Shown: one piece after another, positions 26,566 to 34,754 of the stretch
Layout: each line of letters starts with the position of its first letter
Numbering within the stretch: position 1 is the first letter of the stretch
Source: a virus
Direction: 5' to 3' (one strand)
DNA: 56,255 bases
Virus record (IMG/VR): IMGVR_UViG_3300031269_000017
Coordinates: 1-56,255 of that record
Translations under genes and position numbers: made by a program
The notes under the pieces: model-generated
The model's input: the letters and a program-made list of their open reading frames with translations, nothing else
Database searches by the model: none
What the model was told of the DNA's origin: nothing

Positions 26566-26806
26566 CGTTAAGGAATATATAATATCCAGGTATCCATTAC
26601 ATCCAGATAAATTTGATGTCATTAAAGTAGGTAGTTCTATATGGCTTTATGTTATTGATAGAAAAATTCAGTTAACGCGGTATCAGATATTCAAAGGTTC
26701 TTTAGGTACTATAGATGAATCTGAGGCACTTAAAAATTATTTATTAGGTAATATACATAAAGCCATAATAGACCTCGGATATGTTAACTCAGGTTATTCT
26801 GTGTAA
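26549..26806 (+). CDS. Hypothetical protein (85 aa)
   Basis: The reading frame opens further upstream, but the ATG at 26549, 17 bases inside the KTSC gene, gives a sensible start (MKRVTDVKEYIISRYP). Small mixed alpha/beta protein, no family recognised. A longer start at 26498 would overlap the KTSC gene by 68 bases and is less likely. Confidence 0.55.
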   Translation: MKRVTDVKEYIISRYPLHPDKFDVIKVGSSIWLYVIDRKIQLTRYQIFKGSLGTIDESEALKNYLLGNIHKAIIDLGYVNSGYSV

Positions 26807-26833
26807 CTATTTGGACCCAATTAAAAGAAAAAT

Positions 26834-27970
26834 ATGACAAATATAATATTCGATGGTAATTATCTTTTTTATAAAACTTTGTTTGCAGTATTGCACACAA
26901 TGAAACTTAATAAAGATGAAAATTTTTTATCTTCTGATGATCATCAACAAATTTTCATGCAAAAGATATCTGTCGATATGGCTTTCGCAATTAGGCAGTT
27001 TGGTAATCCCACCCGCATCATTTTTACAATTGATGGTAAGTCTTGGAGAAACGAAGTGGAAATTGAAGAAAATGATGGATACAAATCTGGTCGTTCTAAA
27101 GATTTAAAAATTGATTGGGATGCGTTTTATAAAATGATGAATGAATTTGCGACTATTATTGAGCGCAAAGGTTTTATAGTATCTAGGATCGATAGAGCAG
27201 AAGGTGATGATGTTATGTATTTCTGGGCTCAATTATTTTTAGCCAAAAAACAAAATAGTATAATTGTAACTGGAGATAAAGATTTACGACAAATAGTTAG
27301 GTTGAATAACGATAATTACACAGTTGTATTCGATAATAATTCTCAACGAAGATCAATATGCGCAGCCGAAGGGTTACAAGATTGGCTAAAAACTGAAGAT
27401 GAGATTGATATATTTTCAACCGAAACATATATGAATACATCCAAAGATCTTATCCATAATGCATCTAAAAAAATCAAAATAATCGAAATCGATCCCCATG
27501 ATTTCATTTTACAAAAAGCATTAATTGGTGACGACGGAGATGATGTACCACCGTTATTTATTTGGCCAACAAAAAATGGAAAAAAATTCAATCGCATAAC
27601 CCCAAAAAGAGCCGAGGTGATATTAAACCATGTAAGAGAATCCATTGATGAAAAATTAACAATCAAAAATATCACTACATATGCCGATAAAATAACTGAA
27701 GGTATTAGAAAAGTTTCGAAGGTTAAAGAAATTGATGCCGAGTCTATTGAATCCAAGCTTAAACGAAACATTAAGCTTATGTATCTACATAAAAGTGTTA
27801 TACCTAACGAAATCTTTAAAGATTTTATAGTTCATGCCAAGGAAAATTATAAAAAGAAACTTGGTGCGAAATCATATTCTAAACATATGTTAATTGAAGG
27901 CACAAAATACGATAAGCCGCCAGAGTCATTTACAGACGGCATCTTTGGAAAATTGGATAGAAAAAAATGA
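26834..27970 (+). CDS. rnh: 5'-3' flap nuclease (T4 RNase H-like)
   Basis: 378 residues (T4 RNase H: 305). FEN/PIN-type acidic sites in order: IIFDGNYLFYK (Asp7), FTIDGKSWRNEVEIEENDGYKSGR (~70-95, the D-G...R...Y-K-x-x-R arch segment), AEGDDVMYFWA (~130), VTGDKDLRQIV (~152), GDDGDDVPP (~235). It removes RNA primers and 5' flaps during lagging-strand synthesis, consistent with the nearby clamp loader. Overlaps the next start by 4 bases. Confidence 0.9.
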   Translation: MTNIIFDGNYLFYKTLFAVLHTMKLNKDENFLSSDDHQQIFMQKISVDMAFAIRQFGNPTRIIFTIDGKSWRNEVEIEENDGYKSGRSKDLKIDWDAFYKMMNEFATIIERKGFIVSRIDRAEGDDVMYFWAQLFLAKKQNSIIVTGDKDLRQIVRLNNDNYTVVFDNNSQRRSICAAEGLQDWLKTEDEIDIFSTETYMNTSKDLIHNASKKIKIIEIDPHDFILQKALIGDDGDDVPPLFIWPTKNGKKFNRITPKRAEVILNHVRESIDEKLTIKNITTYADKITEGIRKVSKVKEIDAESIESKLKRNIKLMYLHKSVIPNEIFKDFIVHAKENYKKKLGAKSYSKHMLIEGTKYDKPPESFTDGIFGKLDRKK

Positions 27971-28215
27971 CAAATACACAGGACATTATTGAATATAAAG
28001 GATTTCTGTGGACCGTGGAAGCTATGTACCCACCTCGTATAGGCAAAACTGATGGTTATGATTACGATTTTCTCAGAGATAAATATAATGCGGATATCAT
28101 CCTAAAAAGATCGAATAAATTACTTGTGTGTAAAATTGTCGAGGAAATTGAATTTGAAGAAATAACGGAAAAGACTAAAGAAATAGAAGAAAAAATAAAA
28201 GAAGATAATGAATGA
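27967..28215 (+). CDS. Hypothetical protein (82 aa)
   Basis: 82 residues with an N-terminal part rich in aromatic and Tyr-Asp residues and a strongly acidic/lysine helical tail (EIEFEEITEKTKEIEEKIK). No recognised family. Linked by overlaps to the nuclease and to the membrane protein downstream. Confidence 0.6.
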   Translation: MTNTQDIIEYKGFLWTVEAMYPPRIGKTDGYDYDFLRDKYNADIILKRSNKLLVCKIVEEIEFEEITEKTKEIEEKIKEDNE

Positions 28216-28444
28216 AAAAATGACAGAATTACTTACACAACTATTTAGATTTTATCAAAAAATGTTTGAATATGATCTAGAAGTTTTTAGTCAATCGTGG
28301 ATTTATATCTGCTTATTAATACCTGCCTTTATGTACCTTTGTATTTTTTTACTTAAATGGACTATACTTACTGTACCATTTTGGATACCTGTTCGCCTTG
28401 CCTTTGAAGGAATTGCTAGTATTATTAAAGCAATTAAAGAATAA
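28208..28444 (+). CDS. Small membrane protein (78 aa)
   Basis: One long hydrophobic region (IYICLLIPAFMYLCIFLLKWTILTVPFW is split by a Lys) that can form one or two membrane helices (~33-60), followed by a short amphipathic C-terminus. Inner-membrane location predicted; a holin-like role cannot be excluded but nothing specific supports it. Confidence 0.6.
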   Translation: MNEKMTELLTQLFRFYQKMFEYDLEVFSQSWIYICLLIPAFMYLCIFLLKWTILTVPFWIPVRLAFEGIASIIKAIKE

Positions 28445-28470
28445 AACTATTCACAATTTAGAAAATATAA
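28444..28470 (+). promoter_or_regulatory. AAACTT-class promoter (variant)
   Basis: AAACTATT, 11 bases, AAATATAA, ending 8 bases before the ATG at 28479. The -35-like half differs from the others at one of the first six positions (AAACTA), but the spacing is identical. It begins at the stop of the preceding gene. Confidence 0.5.
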
Positions 28471-28478
28471 AAATATAT

Positions 28479-28895
28479 ATGGATCATACCAAGTTATTTG
28501 ACTTTACCAAAATTCTTTTTACAAGACCAGATTTTTATAAAAAAATGAAGTCTTATGAGAAAGCTCGTCATTATTTCATGACTCAAAGATTTATGTCAAT
28601 AAATTTTCCAGTACAAGCTAATCATATTCAGCATATAAAAATAAACCCTTCCGAAGTTTTAGATTATTGGCACCGCGCTCTTTCTGCCATGTATAATAGA
28701 GTTCCTGGATGGATGTATGTTAAAACTGCCAAAGCTAAAAAGGAAGTCAAAAATAAATATATCTCTGAAAACGTCATGCGAGAATACTGTAGTAGATTTG
28801 GGTATTCTATGGACCAAGTTCAAACAGCTATTGATATGTTCGGAGAAAAAATGATAAAGGAACTTAAACAATTTGAAAAAATGACAAAGCAATGA
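28479..28895 (+). CDS. Hypothetical basic helical protein (138 aa)
   Basis: The ATG at 28479 is preferred over an upstream frame opening at 28398 because a promoter motif lies 8 bases before it. 138 residues, basic, mostly helical, with no family recognised. Its own AAACTT-class promoter and its place after gp44, KTSC and RNase H make a replication or transcription role plausible; it is one candidate for the missing gp62-like clamp-loader subunit, but no motif proves that. Confidence 0.65.
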   Translation: MDHTKLFDFTKILFTRPDFYKKMKSYEKARHYFMTQRFMSINFPVQANHIQHIKINPSEVLDYWHRALSAMYNRVPGWMYVKTAKAKKEVKNKYISENVMREYCSRFGYSMDQVQTAIDMFGEKMIKELKQFEKMTKQ

Positions 28896-29124
28896 ATCCA
28901 CTGAAAAATTTTGAATATCGTAATTGGCAAGGAAAAAGTCTAAGAGAACACCCAATTATACAACCTGGTAATTATGATGGTTTATGGTCTGGGTATTTTG
29001 TAGAAATATTATTTGAAATAAGAGTTCCAATAAGATATATAAATTATGGATTTCTGGCGTACTAGGAATTAATTGTGAATGTAAAATAATAGTAACTGAT
29101 AATGGAGAAGTCTATGTTGACTAA
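28892..29124 (+). pseudogene. Frameshifted small gene (~77 aa reconstructed)
   Basis: The ATG at 28892 (ATGA overlap) opens MNPLKNFEYRNWQGKSLREH and runs through DGLWSGYFVEILF; the frame then stops at 29065. In frame 1, coding-like sequence continues from 29017 (NKSSNKIYKLWISGVLGINC, then ECKIIVTDNGEVYVD) to TAA at 29122-29124. The joined product has a coherent beta-rich pattern, so one indel near 29010-29020 split an intact small gene. Family unknown to me by name. Confidence 0.7.
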
Positions 29125-29174
29125 TCAAATCAAACGTTAGCACTTGAATACATAACTTAGAAAACACAACACTA

Positions 29175-29912
29175 ATGAGAACGATATCATTTAGAGACTT
29201 TGTTAATGAAAACAAACGTCAAGCAAAGCAATATTTGCAACAAGGTAAAATTACAAAGGACGAATTAAAGACATTTGTCGATATGGACCCGTCAGGCACA
29301 AAAAACAAGTATGTTGGTTGGATGGCGAAAGTGTATGTTAAAGAGAAGCCTGGTATTGATCAGTTGCGAAGCTATGTCGAAGAGTTTGATGTACTACTTA
29401 ATCGTCGCAAAACAAAAACAAAAGACATTTACCAAATCAAAACGTTTCAAGCACTTGTTGATGAAGTCGATAAAATTAATAACACCGGCGCAAATTTGTC
29501 AACTAAGGACCTTGAAAACGACTATGAAGTTATTCAGGACGACAAAGATTTGCTAGTTATTTGTCCGTACACTCACGAAGCATCAAGAAAGCTAGGAATC
29601 ACAAAGTTTGCATATAGAAAATGTTCTGATGGAAAAACTGATAGCGCATGGTGCACAACATATAAATCTGCTGATCACTTTAACTCGTACTACTTTAAGC
29701 ATAACGTAACGTTTTATTATGTAAAAGTCGTATCTGAGAGATTAAAGCAACAATTAATACGTGAATTTGGTGCAGATCAAGGCGATAGACTAACAATTAG
29801 TGCAATTGCAGTACTTGGTGGCAATAATATGGATGGCTATGATGGTATGGATGGTCGATTAAATGCATCTGATTTGAAAAAATACATTCGAATAATTGGC
29901 TTAGATGATTAA
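29175..29912 (+). CDS. Putative packaged protein with capsid-targeting N-terminus (245 aa)
   Basis: 245 residues. The N-terminus MRTISFRDFVNE followed by NKRQ resembles the T4 capsid-targeting sequence MKTYQEFIAE, which is cut after Glu by the gp21 protease. The C-terminal half (~150-215) has RKCSDGKTDSAWCTTYKS, FNSYYFKHNVTFYYVKV and a later GG-x-N-N-M-D-G-Y-D stretch, a W-C-T...F-x-x-Y-Y...Y-Y-V pattern I have seen in other phage proteins of unknown role. Codon use (more G and C in third positions) differs somewhat from neighbours. The same frame stays open for 46 codons beyond the stop. Confidence 0.6.
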   Translation: MRTISFRDFVNENKRQAKQYLQQGKITKDELKTFVDMDPSGTKNKYVGWMAKVYVKEKPGIDQLRSYVEEFDVLLNRRKTKTKDIYQIKTFQALVDEVDKINNTGANLSTKDLENDYEVIQDDKDLLVICPYTHEASRKLGITKFAYRKCSDGKTDSAWCTTYKSADHFNSYYFKHNVTFYYVKVVSERLKQQLIREFGADQGDRLTISAIAVLGGNNMDGYDGMDGRLNASDLKKYIRIIGLDD

Positions 29913-30050
29913 CAACAATTTGAATGGCAAAGAAAACTAAATGATGATGTGTCAAAGCATAACATTTATCATGTAGTCAAAACGTTTCTTTGGCGAGGCA
30001 AAGTTGCATATTACGCAATAGTTGACAATGTAGAAAAGAGACGATGAGTT
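29913..30050 (+). pseudogene. In-frame remnant downstream of the 245-aa gene
   Basis: Directly after TAA (29910-29912) the same frame reads QQFEWQRKLNDDVSKHNIYH, VVKTFLWRGKVAYYAIVDNV and EKRR, then TGA at 30045-30047 and a few more codons. It is protein-like and has no start codon other than a GTG at 29949. Most likely the former C-terminus of the upstream gene or a fused second gene cut off by a nonsense change. Confidence 0.5.
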
Positions 30051-30104
30051 TGGGCACCAAAATCAAGTTTCTTGATAGTTTAGTGTAAAATTAAATATAC
30101 TTTG

Positions 30105-30141
30105 AGGATTGTTGATATATACTATCAATAATCCTTTTTTT
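30105..30141 (+). terminator. Terminator hairpin containing a late promoter motif
   Basis: 13-bp stem with one G-U pair (30105-30117 with 30123-30135), 5-base loop TATAC, then seven T up to the base before the ATG at 30142. The loop side carries TGATATATAC (30113-30122), the late promoter motif of this window. In one direction it can end transcripts from the 25.4-30 kb operon; as DNA it can start the structural operon, with a leader of only about 14 bases. Confidence 0.8.
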
Positions 30142-32097
30142 ATGCAAGAACTTAGCAATATTGGTGACTATGTAATATATGATCAAAAAGAAGCATTTCT
30201 GAATGTTATACGCATCAGAGATTTCTTTTTGGAAGTTTCCGGTGAAAACATTTCAAAGGAATTTAGATGGTCAACAGACAATAAAATATACTCAGCGTGG
30301 ACAGCAATGACCATGGATACTTTGAGAGAAGTAGAATTAAATATTTTAGAAGAATTGTGGGTCGAAGTCAAATTCACATTAATCGAATCGGGTGCTGTAA
30401 CTATCAATTCTTTTTCATTAGATCTAGAAATTAAAAAGGCGAATAAGAATGACTCGATAACATCACCCATATTTACATGCTCAGAAAATGGTAATTTATT
30501 AAGCACTGTCGATCTTCAGAGTCTTTGTTTTAATCCTTATGATGTTAATCCTGCTGCATGTCTTTACCAAGAATTAAGTTATGCTGTCAATAATCTTTTT
30601 GGTCATGAAGTTGAATATTTTAAATGTGATCCAGACGTAAAATCTAAAGATATCACATTTAATGAATATTCAATTTATTCTGTAACTCAACAAAAATGTC
30701 TTAAAGTGCTAGTCGAGAATAACGAGTTTCCTGATGCAGCTCTTCAACATAATCCATTTGGTATAGATTTTGAATTACCTTTCGAGGTTCATATTGATAA
30801 GAATTATTGGGAAGAAATTTTTGGTCGTTCTACAGCACCGCAAAAAAGAGATGTTCTTTATTTTAAACTTAACAATAGAGTTTATGAAGTCATAAGTTCA
30901 TATCTTTTCAAAGCATTTATGGAAAGAGATTCATATTGGAAAGTGAGTTTGATTAAATATCAACCTAAAGCAAATAGATATGAATCTCAAGAAATACGAG
31001 ATACTTTAGACGCATTAACTACAGATTCATCAGAACTTTTTGAACAAGAATATCGAGAACAAGAAGAGAAAATTGCTAAACCTGATCAATATAGTAGATT
31101 TAAGGGAGATGGTAAATACGATCCATCTAGAAGCAAGATTCATGAGGATATAGAAATTTCCGAGTATAAACTAGAAAACTACTCAACCATCATTTCCGAA
31201 TATCAATATAGACTTTCAAGTCTGGTAAATCTTTCAAATACTGAACAAGAACCTGCCATAGTTTACCGCGAAGTCGGTAATTTATCTAAAGATGCAGAAT
31301 TTTCATATAGTTCATGGTTTGCTACTGACAAGTTCAAATTTTATGCACCACAGGATAACTTACTATCACAAGCATTAGATACAAACACTAACGAATTATT
31401 GATCACGATTAATAAAAATAGATCATATAATGTTGGTGATTATCTTAAATTTTCTAGAGTACCAGAAATAACATTTTACGGGAAAATTATAACAGTCAAT
31501 TCTCCGACTTCTTTTACACTCAAGATTAATTCTGATATCGTTAACTATCTTGATAATTTCAATAGTATGTGGAGTGGAATGTCAAATTATACAGTAGAAA
31601 AAATAGTACCAAACAACTTTTTAAGTGGCTATTCAAATAATCAAGGTATTAAAATAGATCTTTTTGCAAATCGTTATTTCATAATCACACTTAATTCAGA
31701 AGAATATTTAATACCACTAAATAAAAATCTAATCAATGGCGAATTCCATGGATTGTTCATAAATATCTCAAACAAATTTAAACAAATAAGTTTACATTTA
31801 TGGGAAAGAAAATGGATATCCGGAGTTTTAAGCTCTCCACAAACCACCGATCTATACAACAATTTTTCCATGACAATAAATAATGTGAATTCTGAAGAAA
31901 GAATCTCAGACACAAATTACGAAATAAATGCATCTAATTTGATATTAACAAATATCAGAGTATATGACCAAACATTAGAAGCAGAAAAGCAGGCAAATTT
32001 GTTAAACCAAAATATAGTACAAGACGAACAGCGTACTATAATAATTGATAACGCATTTCCTTCTTCACAGCTTCCATTTATAGCACACACAAAATGA
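30142..32097 (+). CDS. Virion structural protein with C-terminal lectin-like domain
   Basis: 651 residues from the ATG right after the terminator; a TTG-led reading from 30109 runs through the hairpin and is unlikely. Beta-rich throughout. The middle contains F-K-L-N-N-R-V-Y-E-V-I-S-S-Y-L-F-K-A-F and SYWKVSLIKYQPK, recalling neck or baseplate proteins of T4-like phages. The last ~180 residues (ISNKFKQISLHLWERKW ... ILTNIRVYDQTLEAEKQ) look like a concanavalin/LamG-type fold ending in a conserved I-I-I-D-N-A-x-P tail. First gene of the late operon before terminase; exact T4 equivalent not identified. Confidence 0.65.
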   Translation: MQELSNIGDYVIYDQKEAFLNVIRIRDFFLEVSGENISKEFRWSTDNKIYSAWTAMTMDTLREVELNILEELWVEVKFTLIESGAVTINSFSLDLEIKKANKNDSITSPIFTCSENGNLLSTVDLQSLCFNPYDVNPAACLYQELSYAVNNLFGHEVEYFKCDPDVKSKDITFNEYSIYSVTQQKCLKVLVENNEFPDAALQHNPFGIDFELPFEVHIDKNYWEEIFGRSTAPQKRDVLYFKLNNRVYEVISSYLFKAFMERDSYWKVSLIKYQPKANRYESQEIRDTLDALTTDSSELFEQEYREQEEKIAKPDQYSRFKGDGKYDPSRSKIHEDIEISEYKLENYSTIISEYQYRLSSLVNLSNTEQEPAIVYREVGNLSKDAEFSYSSWFATDKFKFYAPQDNLLSQALDTNTNELLITINKNRSYNVGDYLKFSRVPEITFYGKIITVNSPTSFTLKINSDIVNYLDNFNSMWSGMSNYTVEKIVPNNFLSGYSNNQGIKIDLFANRYFIITLNSEEYLIPLNKNLINGEFHGLFINISNKFKQISLHLWERKWISGVLSSPQTTDLYNNFSMTINNVNSEERISDTNYEINASNLILTNIRVYDQTLEAEKQANLLNQNIVQDEQRTIIIDNAFPSSQLPFIAHTK

Positions 32098-32246
32098 TAA
32101 TTAAAAAACCGAATAATACAATGAGTCTTCTTATACAAAATATGCGGGAAGAAGACAAGAATTCTGATAAATCAAGAGCCTTGATTGCTTTTCATTTGAG
32201 ATTAAAGCAACTCAGCTTTTTAATACAACCCACCGATGGCAAATAA
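32094..32246 (+). CDS. Small hypothetical protein (50 aa)
   Basis: ATG in an ATGATAA overlap with the structural gene; 50 codons (MIIKKPNNTMSLLIQNMREE...) to a TAA 8 bases inside the small-terminase gene. It bridges the 139-base gap between two confident genes. Basic, no family. Confidence 0.5.
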   Translation: MIIKKPNNTMSLLIQNMREEDKNSDKSRALIAFHLRLKQLSFLIQPTDGK

Positions 32247-32907
32247 TTCAAAAGTCGATCAAGACGAAAGAGATAGAGAAATAAAAAAACGTAAAGAACT
32301 TGAAAAGCTTATACAACAGACTGGAGATGAATTGAAAGTTGATGTTGACCGTGCTAGCAAAACACTCAAAAGACATGATCCAGGGTTTCTTAATTATCAC
32401 GATGTTAAGGAAATTGTAGACAATGAAGCTACAGAAATAGTTTTATCGATTGCAGAGTTTTATCTTAATCCTGAAATCATCGAAAAAGTCAATTACGTTA
32501 AACAAAAAACCAAAGTTGATAAAATAACTGTATCATCATTGTTATTTCAGATGAAAACTGCTGAACATGCAATCATTAAACTTTTGGGTGAGATTGACGA
32601 CGGTAATTTACACCCAAGAACATTTGAAGTTTTAGCATCTCTACAAAGGTCAAAAATGGAAATTGTTAAACACATGGCCCAATTCATGTTAGTAATGGAA
32701 AATGCGTATAAAAGTTTCCATGAAGATTATAGAATCAAAAAATCAGAAAATCGAATTGATGATAGTGAAGAAATTGAAGAAGTAGAAAGATTTAAGACTC
32801 GGGGTTCTAAGGCATTGATTAAAGCTTTAACGGAATTAAAAGATGATGAGATGAGTGAAATGGAAGCCATGAACAAAATGGGCGAAATGGGCGACGAAGA
32901 TAAATAA
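32236..32907 (+). CDS. 16: Terminase small subunit (gp16-like)
   Basis: 223 residues (T4 gp16: 164), directly before the large terminase. Helical throughout with acidic C-terminus; the central DNA-recognition/oligomerisation helices include FLNYHDVKEIVDNEATEIVL and TFEVLASLQRSKMEIVKHMA, similar in arrangement to gp16 proteins. It selects phage DNA and stimulates gp17 ATPase. The call rests largely on position. Confidence 0.75.
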   Translation: MANNSKVDQDERDREIKKRKELEKLIQQTGDELKVDVDRASKTLKRHDPGFLNYHDVKEIVDNEATEIVLSIAEFYLNPEIIEKVNYVKQKTKVDKITVSSLLFQMKTAEHAIIKLLGEIDDGNLHPRTFEVLASLQRSKMEIVKHMAQFMLVMENAYKSFHEDYRIKKSENRIDDSEEIEEVERFKTRGSKALIKALTELKDDEMSEMEAMNKMGEMGDEDK

Positions 32908-32911
32908 AAAA

Positions 32912-34672
32912 ATGGCAATAAGTAATAAAGTATGGACCAGTACAATGGTCGAAGAAAATGTTAAGGCTATTGAGGAAGGTCGACAAGCAGACACATCGTG
33001 TTTCTGGTCAAGTAATCCACAATACAGAGCGGCAAATATTAATTTTGAGCTAACAGATATAGAATTAAAGGAGTTTGTTAAATGTTCTAAGGATGTAGTT
33101 TATTTTGCTAATAAATATTGTTATGCGATGACTGATGAAGGTGTTGCGAATATTGTATTAAGACCTTATCAGGAAGATATGCTTAAAACGTTTAAGGATA
33201 AAAGATTTGTTATCATGCTTGCTAGTAGACAAATTGGTAAAACTATCACATCAGGTATTTTTTTAGCTTGGTATGCATGTTTTCATTTTGATAGAAATAT
33301 TCTAATTGTTGCGAATAAACAAGCTACTGCTGGAGAAATTGTAAGTAAAATCAAGGAAATTATTAAAAATCTTCCATTTTTCTTAAAGCCTGGAATTATT
33401 TCAGGTGGGGCTTTGGGACTTAGTTTCGATAATGGATGCCGTCTTTTCTCACAAGCAACAACAAAAACAGCAGCTCTTGGTTTCGCGATCCACTTATTAT
33501 ATGCTGATGAGTTTGCACACATTCAAAGAAATTTTGTTGTGCCCTTTTATAGATCTATTTATCCTACATTATCCTCATCAAAAATATCAAAAATAATTAT
33601 TAGTTCGACTCCTAACGGTGCTAATTTATTTAAGCAATTGTATATGGGTGCAATTAATGGTGCTAATACATACACGCCTATCAGAGTTGACTGGTGGGAG
33701 GTACCTGGTCGTGATGAAGAATGGAAAGAACAAGAAATTCAAAACCTTGGTTCTCCTGAATTATTTGAACAAGAATACGGTAATAAGTTTGTAGCAAGTT
33801 CTACGATGCTCTTGACTGCAAGAATTGTTGAGTTTGCAAATAGAATAGCTAAAACTTATGAATGGAAAGATATTGAAGATACTGATTTAATTCCAGAGGA
33901 TTACATTGATTTGACTTGGCATCCTGACTTTGATCCAGATAATATATGGGAAGAAGATGACAAATTTACAATAAGTATAGATTTAGCAGATGGTGTTGGT
34001 CGAGATTATACAGTTTTGAATATTTTTAAAATTGAAGCTATGTCACCAGCACAAATCAGAACAACAAAGAATTTTAGTGAAGAGCACGATTTTTTTAGAC
34101 TTATACAGGTTGGGAAATTTCACTCAAATTTGCGTTCTATAGAAGAAGTCGCTAAAGTTCTTGAGTTACTTGTATATGATGTATTCGACCCTGAAATTGT
34201 GACAATAGTTCTCGAAATAAATTTTAAAGGACATTATCTTTATGAAAAAATGTCTAAACATCCGGAATTCGTTGAAGAAATGTTTATGTATAGCAAACAT
34301 TCGTTAAAGGCTAGTAGTGAATCTGTGGGAATAAAACTTAATAAGGATAATAAACAAACTTATTGTAGAGAATTAAAAAGAGAAATGCAAAATAAAAGAA
34401 TTATTGTTACTGATGAAGATACAGTGGAAGAATTATCGTCGTTTGGACTAAACGATAGAGGACAATATGAGGGTCAAGGGAGTCATGATGATTTAGCTAT
34501 GTCTTGCGTTGATTTATTACCCTATTTTGAAAGTGAAGATTTTTATGAACATGTAGAAGATATCATTGATTTAGTCGATGAGCGAAGAAGAGAAGCAATG
34601 TTTAAAAGAATAGAAGAATATGATGGAGGTGACGGATACCTTGACACAATTAAGGTATTATCATCATTATAA
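32912..34672 (+). CDS. 17: Terminase large subunit (gp17-like)
   Basis: 586 residues (T4 gp17: 610). ATPase: adenine-binding RPYQEDML (~87), Walker A ASRQIGKT (~105), Walker B LLYADEFAHI (~192), coupling motif ISSTPNG (~230). RNase H-like nuclease: ISIDLADGVGRDYT (~350), VLEINFKGHYLYEKM (~432), and SHDDLAMSCVDL (~528), giving the three acidic metal sites. It drives DNA into the head through the gp20 portal and cuts the concatemer. Confidence 0.96.
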   Translation: MAISNKVWTSTMVEENVKAIEEGRQADTSCFWSSNPQYRAANINFELTDIELKEFVKCSKDVVYFANKYCYAMTDEGVANIVLRPYQEDMLKTFKDKRFVIMLASRQIGKTITSGIFLAWYACFHFDRNILIVANKQATAGEIVSKIKEIIKNLPFFLKPGIISGGALGLSFDNGCRLFSQATTKTAALGFAIHLLYADEFAHIQRNFVVPFYRSIYPTLSSSKISKIIISSTPNGANLFKQLYMGAINGANTYTPIRVDWWEVPGRDEEWKEQEIQNLGSPELFEQEYGNKFVASSTMLLTARIVEFANRIAKTYEWKDIEDTDLIPEDYIDLTWHPDFDPDNIWEEDDKFTISIDLADGVGRDYTVLNIFKIEAMSPAQIRTTKNFSEEHDFFRLIQVGKFHSNLRSIEEVAKVLELLVYDVFDPEIVTIVLEINFKGHYLYEKMSKHPEFVEEMFMYSKHSLKASSESVGIKLNKDNKQTYCRELKREMQNKRIIVTDEDTVEELSSFGLNDRGQYEGQGSHDDLAMSCVDLLPYFESEDFYEHVEDIIDLVDERRREAMFKRIEEYDGGDGYLDTIKVLSSL

Positions 34673-34699
34673 GAAAGTTAAAAATTATCTTTTTAGAAT

Positions 34700-34709
34700 G
34701 AATATATAC
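34700..34709 (+). promoter_or_regulatory. GATATATA-class (late) promoter motif, variant
   Basis: GAATATATAC, 45 bases before the sheath ATG in an 82-base gap. It differs from the consensus by one position. The gap also has a second A/T-rich block (TATATTATAAC) closer to the start. Confidence 0.4.
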
Positions 34710-34754
34710 AACAGGTATATTATAACATACTCACTAAAAATAATTTTTTGATCA

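Noticed and set aside
30109-30141. TTG start for the structural protein at 30109
   Set aside because: It would translate through the terminator stem and T-tract; the ATG at 30142 is better.
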